NCBI RefSeq assembly: GCF_015355755.1
Contig: NZ_JACVEE010000001.1
Span: 2,604,001-2,668,000, forward strand
DNA length: 64,000 bases
Source of the DNA: Nocardia sp. XZ_19_385
GTDB lineage: Bacteria > Actinomycetota > Actinomycetes > Mycobacteriales > Mycobacteriaceae
Direction of reading: 5' to 3'
In this document: positions 61,979-64,000 of the stretch, one piece after another
How positions within the stretch are numbered: the stretch's first letter is position 1
Layout of the letters: the number at the start of each line of letters is the position of its first letter
Position numbers and translations under genes: made by a program
The notes under the pieces: model-generated
What the model was told of the DNA's origin: nothing
Seen by the model: the letters and a program-made list of their open reading frames with translations, nothing else
Database searches by the model: none

Positions 61979-62030
61979 TGGGCGCTTCGCCCTTCCCGAA
62001 TCACCCCCCCAATTCCCCAGGAGTACAAGC

Positions 62031-62654
62031 ATGTTCATCAGTCGTACCCGAATCACCCTGGCCGTCGCGGCAGTCGGCCTGATCGTCGCCGGATGTAGCG
62101 ACGATTCCGACTCCATGCCCGGCATGGACCACAGCACGTCGTCCAGCGCGGTGGCCACGTCCGCGCCGGGAGCGCGCACCGATTTCAACGACGCGGATGT
62201 CGCCTTCCTGCAAGGGATGTACCCGCATCACGCCCAGGCCGTGGAGATGGCGAAGCTGGTGCCGGGCCGCAGCCAGAACCCGCAGTTGCTCGCCTTGGCA
62301 ACGGCGGTGGAGCAGGCGCAGTCGCCGGAGATGCAGCAGATCAGCACCCTCCTGCAAAGTTTCGGCAAACCGGTGCCGAATGCGGCGGGTGACCATGGCG
62401 GGCACGGCGCGACCATGCCCGGCATGATGTCCACCGCACAAATGGACGCGCTGCGCGCCGCCACCGGCACGGCGTTCGACCGGCAGTGGCTGGAGCTGAT
62501 GATCCAGCACCACAAGGGCGCGATCGCCATGGCCGACACCGAGATCGCGGGCGGCGTCAATCCCGAGTCGGTGGCACTGGCGCGGGCCGTCAACTCCGCG
62601 CAGCAGGCCGAAATCGACACGATGAACGGCATGCTCGCCGGACTGCCGAGCTGA
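62031..62654 (+). CDS. DUF305 lipoprotein (copper-associated)
   Basis: A 207-residue lipoprotein with lipobox LIVAGCS (Cys about 22), then a Met/His-rich segment (SMPGMDHS) and the ferritin-like DUF305 domain with FLQGMYPHHAQAVEMA and MIQHHKGAIAMADTEI. The His/Met pattern suggests Cu(I) binding outside the membrane. ATG at 62031 follows AGGAG. It is 52 bases after the DUF6153 gene and probably co-transcribed. Confidence 0.9.
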   Translation: MFISRTRITLAVAAVGLIVAGCSDDSDSMPGMDHSTSSSAVATSAPGARTDFNDADVAFLQGMYPHHAQAVEMAKLVPGRSQNPQLLALATAVEQAQSPEMQQISTLLQSFGKPVPNAAGDHGGHGATMPGMMSTAQMDALRAATGTAFDRQWLELMIQHHKGAIAMADTEIAGGVNPESVALARAVNSAQQAEIDTMNGMLAGLPS

Positions 62655-62667
62655 CGCAGGTCTGACC

Positions 62668-62695
62668 GGGCCCGTGACCCCCAGGTCACGGGCCC
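62668..62695 (+). terminator. Terminator after the DUF305 gene
   Basis: GGGCCCGTGACC (62668-62679) pairs exactly with 62684-62695 around a CCCA loop. A short CCTTCGGG stretch follows but there is no T tract, as usual for this genome. Confidence 0.8.
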
Positions 62696-62825
62696 CTTCG
62701 GGGTACAGCTGGGTATCGGTTGCCGACCCAGCTCACGGGAACGCCGCCAACCCAGTACCGTCGAAACGTCCGATTCCGACCGCGCAGCGTCATCGGGCCC
62801 GAGGGATATCAGAGAGGCGTACACG

Positions 62826-63371
62826 ATGCGACGACTAGAGCGCGCCGGCCTGGCCGCCGCGGCAGCCGCGACCGCTACCGGCATCATCTTCCTCGGCGCA
62901 TGTTCCAGACAGGTCGAAGGCGCCGCCGAGGCCAACCAGACGGAGCTGGCCTCCTACACCTCCGAGGTGACCGCTTCCTCGATCTCGTCCTCGATCGCGG
63001 CGTCGTCGTCCAAGGCGGCCGCGTTGGCCTCGGCCATCGAAACGGCCTGCGACACCTTCGCCGAGGTGACCTCCAAGTCGGTCACCTCGTTCAACGCCTA
63101 CATCGCCGCGGGTGAAGCCGGCGCTTCCGACGTGGACGCCAAGGCCGCCGACGCGGTGAACACCCTGCGCGCCGGCGCCACCGAGCTGACCGCGACGCTG
63201 ACCAGTGATTTGCCCCCGCGCATCGCCGATCCGCTGCGCGGCTACCGCGACGAAAGCAATACCGTCGCCGACAATGTGGACCGCAAGGTGGATGTCGACA
63301 CACTCAACGCCTCAGTCGACAGGTTCAACGCGAGCAAGAACACCGCGCGCGACGCCTGCATGGCCGGATAA
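62826..63371 (+). CDS. Hypothetical lipoprotein
   Basis: A 181-residue protein with a clear lipoprotein signal (LGACSRQ, Cys26). The mature part is helical and Ala/Ser/Thr-rich, with two further cysteines (ETACDTF, RDACMAG) that could form a disulfide; no family is recognised. Upstream GAGAGG serves as ribosome site. It lies downstream of a terminator and so forms its own unit. Confidence 0.75.
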   Translation: MRRLERAGLAAAAAATATGIIFLGACSRQVEGAAEANQTELASYTSEVTASSISSSIAASSSKAAALASAIETACDTFAEVTSKSVTSFNAYIAAGEAGASDVDAKAADAVNTLRAGATELTATLTSDLPPRIADPLRGYRDESNTVADNVDRKVDVDTLNASVDRFNASKNTARDACMAG

Positions 63372-63380
63372 CCGCTCGCC

Positions 63381-64000
63381 TCAGGCGATTTCGCGTTCCG
63401 CGGCGACTTCGGGCGCATACGGCAGCGGCAGCACCAGCCAGGAGTCCGAGGCCTCGTAGCCGATCGGGTGCGAGGCGTCCGGATCGGCGCCGAGACCTTC
63501 CACCCGGGTATCGCCGAGGTGGTCGGTGTAGCGGTAGTGCAGATGCCCGTGCAGCAGCAGCCGGGGCCGCAGGGTGTCGGTCACGCGTTGGATGCGGTCC
63601 TGGTTCGGCAGGCATTCGGGGAGGTTCTTGCGGTTCCAATCCGGGTCGGCAGCCCGCGGCTTGTCGTGGGTGAGCAGCACATCCACCGGGTCGGTGTCGG
63701 CGAGCAGCGCGTCGCATTCGTCGTCGGTCATCTGCTCTTCTGGGAACCACAGCGTGCCCTCGGTCGCCGGGTGTCGGGCGGAGCCGAACTGTCTGCGCCG
63801 CTCGGCTTTTCGTGCCCGCTGCGCTTCGGCGGCCAGTCGCCAGCCCTTGTCCACCGAGTAGGCCCCGCCGAAGGCGGCGAACCGGGTGCCGTCCCAGGTC
63901 CATCGCTGTCCGCGCGGTGCGTAGCGAATGTTCTTGCGGCACACCAGGAAGCCCTCGTCGTCCAGCTCGGAGCCATAGCGTTCGTGCAGCAGCGAGGATT
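63381..64000 (-). CDS. Metallophosphoesterase, cut by right window edge
   Basis: The frame is open from base 64000 to a TGA at 63381, so the N-terminus lies outside. The visible 206 codons hold calcineurin-like phosphoesterase motifs: the FAAFGGAYSVDKGWR segment, VLLTHDKP (His of block IV) and LLLHGHLHYRYTD (block V, GHxH). Such enzymes hydrolyse phosphoesters with two metal ions. Nothing in view identifies the substrate. Confidence 0.85.
   Translation of the reverse strand, partial: SSLLHERYGSELDDEGFLVCRKNIRYAPRGQRWTWDGTRFAAFGGAYSVDKGWRLAAEAQRARKAERRRQFGSARHPATEGTLWFPEEQMTDDECDALLADTDPVDVLLTHDKPRAADPDWNRKNLPECLPNQDRIQRVTDTLRPRLLLHGHLHYRYTDHLGDTRVEGLGADPDASHPIGYEASDSWLVLPLPYAPEVAAEREIA

Overview
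The window looks like chromosome from a high-GC, mycolic-acid-type actinomycete, most likely Nocardia or a close relative. The evidence is the mycothiol gene mca, a mycobacterial-type (2Z,6E)-farnesyl diphosphate synthase, an EspC/WXG-like type VII secretion cassette, many GTG starts, and a gene order that recalls the coaA to fadA3 stretch of Mycobacterium tuberculosis (from memory: Rv1092c, Rv1086, Rv1085c, Rv1084, then Rv1082 mca, Rv1081c, greA, metB, cbs, fadA3, Rv1072). These assignments come from reading the proteins; no database search was made.

Layout. 1-8.6 kb is conserved core: a DUF885 protein (cut by the left edge), coaA, a cold-shock protein, a conserved hypothetical, the short-chain Z-prenyl synthase, a hemolysin III-type membrane protein, a membrane class III nucleotidyl cyclase and a DUF255 thioredoxin-fold protein. 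From about 8.7 to 48.3 kb the core order is broken by some 40 kb of accessory genes. These are: a secreted protein and a 52-codon remnant of the DUF255 gene; an orphan type VII secretion-like cassette (10.2-12.8 kb); a PIG-L deacetylase; an OpuC/ProU-type osmoprotectant ABC importer (13.8-17.3 kb); a DinB protein; a divergent EamA exporter/MocR regulator pair whose start codons overlap; an MFS exporter and an SGNH hydrolase. Next comes a biosynthetic locus at 22.9-39.7 kb, then a GT2 glycosyltransferase, a TetR/alpha-beta hydrolase pair, a PapA-like acyltransferase with a hotdog thioesterase, an XRE regulator, an AI-2E family permease and two small cofactor-type proteins. From 48.5 kb core order resumes: Rv1081c-like, mca, DUF4307, greA, metB, acyl-CoA dehydrogenase, a TM-helix channel-like protein, cbs, a fadA3-type thiolase, Bax inhibitor-1 family, an rRNA methyltransferase, lipoproteins including a copper-type DUF6153/DUF305 pair, and a metallophosphoesterase cut by the right edge.

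The most interesting system is the 22.9-39.7 kb locus. A single-module type I PKS (KS-AT-DH-KR-ACP, no thioesterase) is divergent from a tightly overlapping eight-gene operon: MFS exporter, alpha-oxoamine synthase, a methylcrotonyl/propionyl-type carboxylase beta chain, a biotin carboxylase/BCCP alpha chain, and a complete Opp/Nik-type ABC importer. The simplest reading is that the carboxylase supplies an acyl unit, the PKS builds a short reduced chain, the PLP enzyme releases it from the ACP by decarboxylative condensation with an amino acid, the MFS protein exports the amino-ketone product, and the ABC system re-imports it or a complex of it. That export/re-import design resembles opine metallophore loci such as cnt. 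I do not recognise this gene combination as a described cluster.

No tRNA, rRNA, CRISPR, IS element, prophage or replication origin was seen. Strong hairpins sit between most convergent gene pairs.
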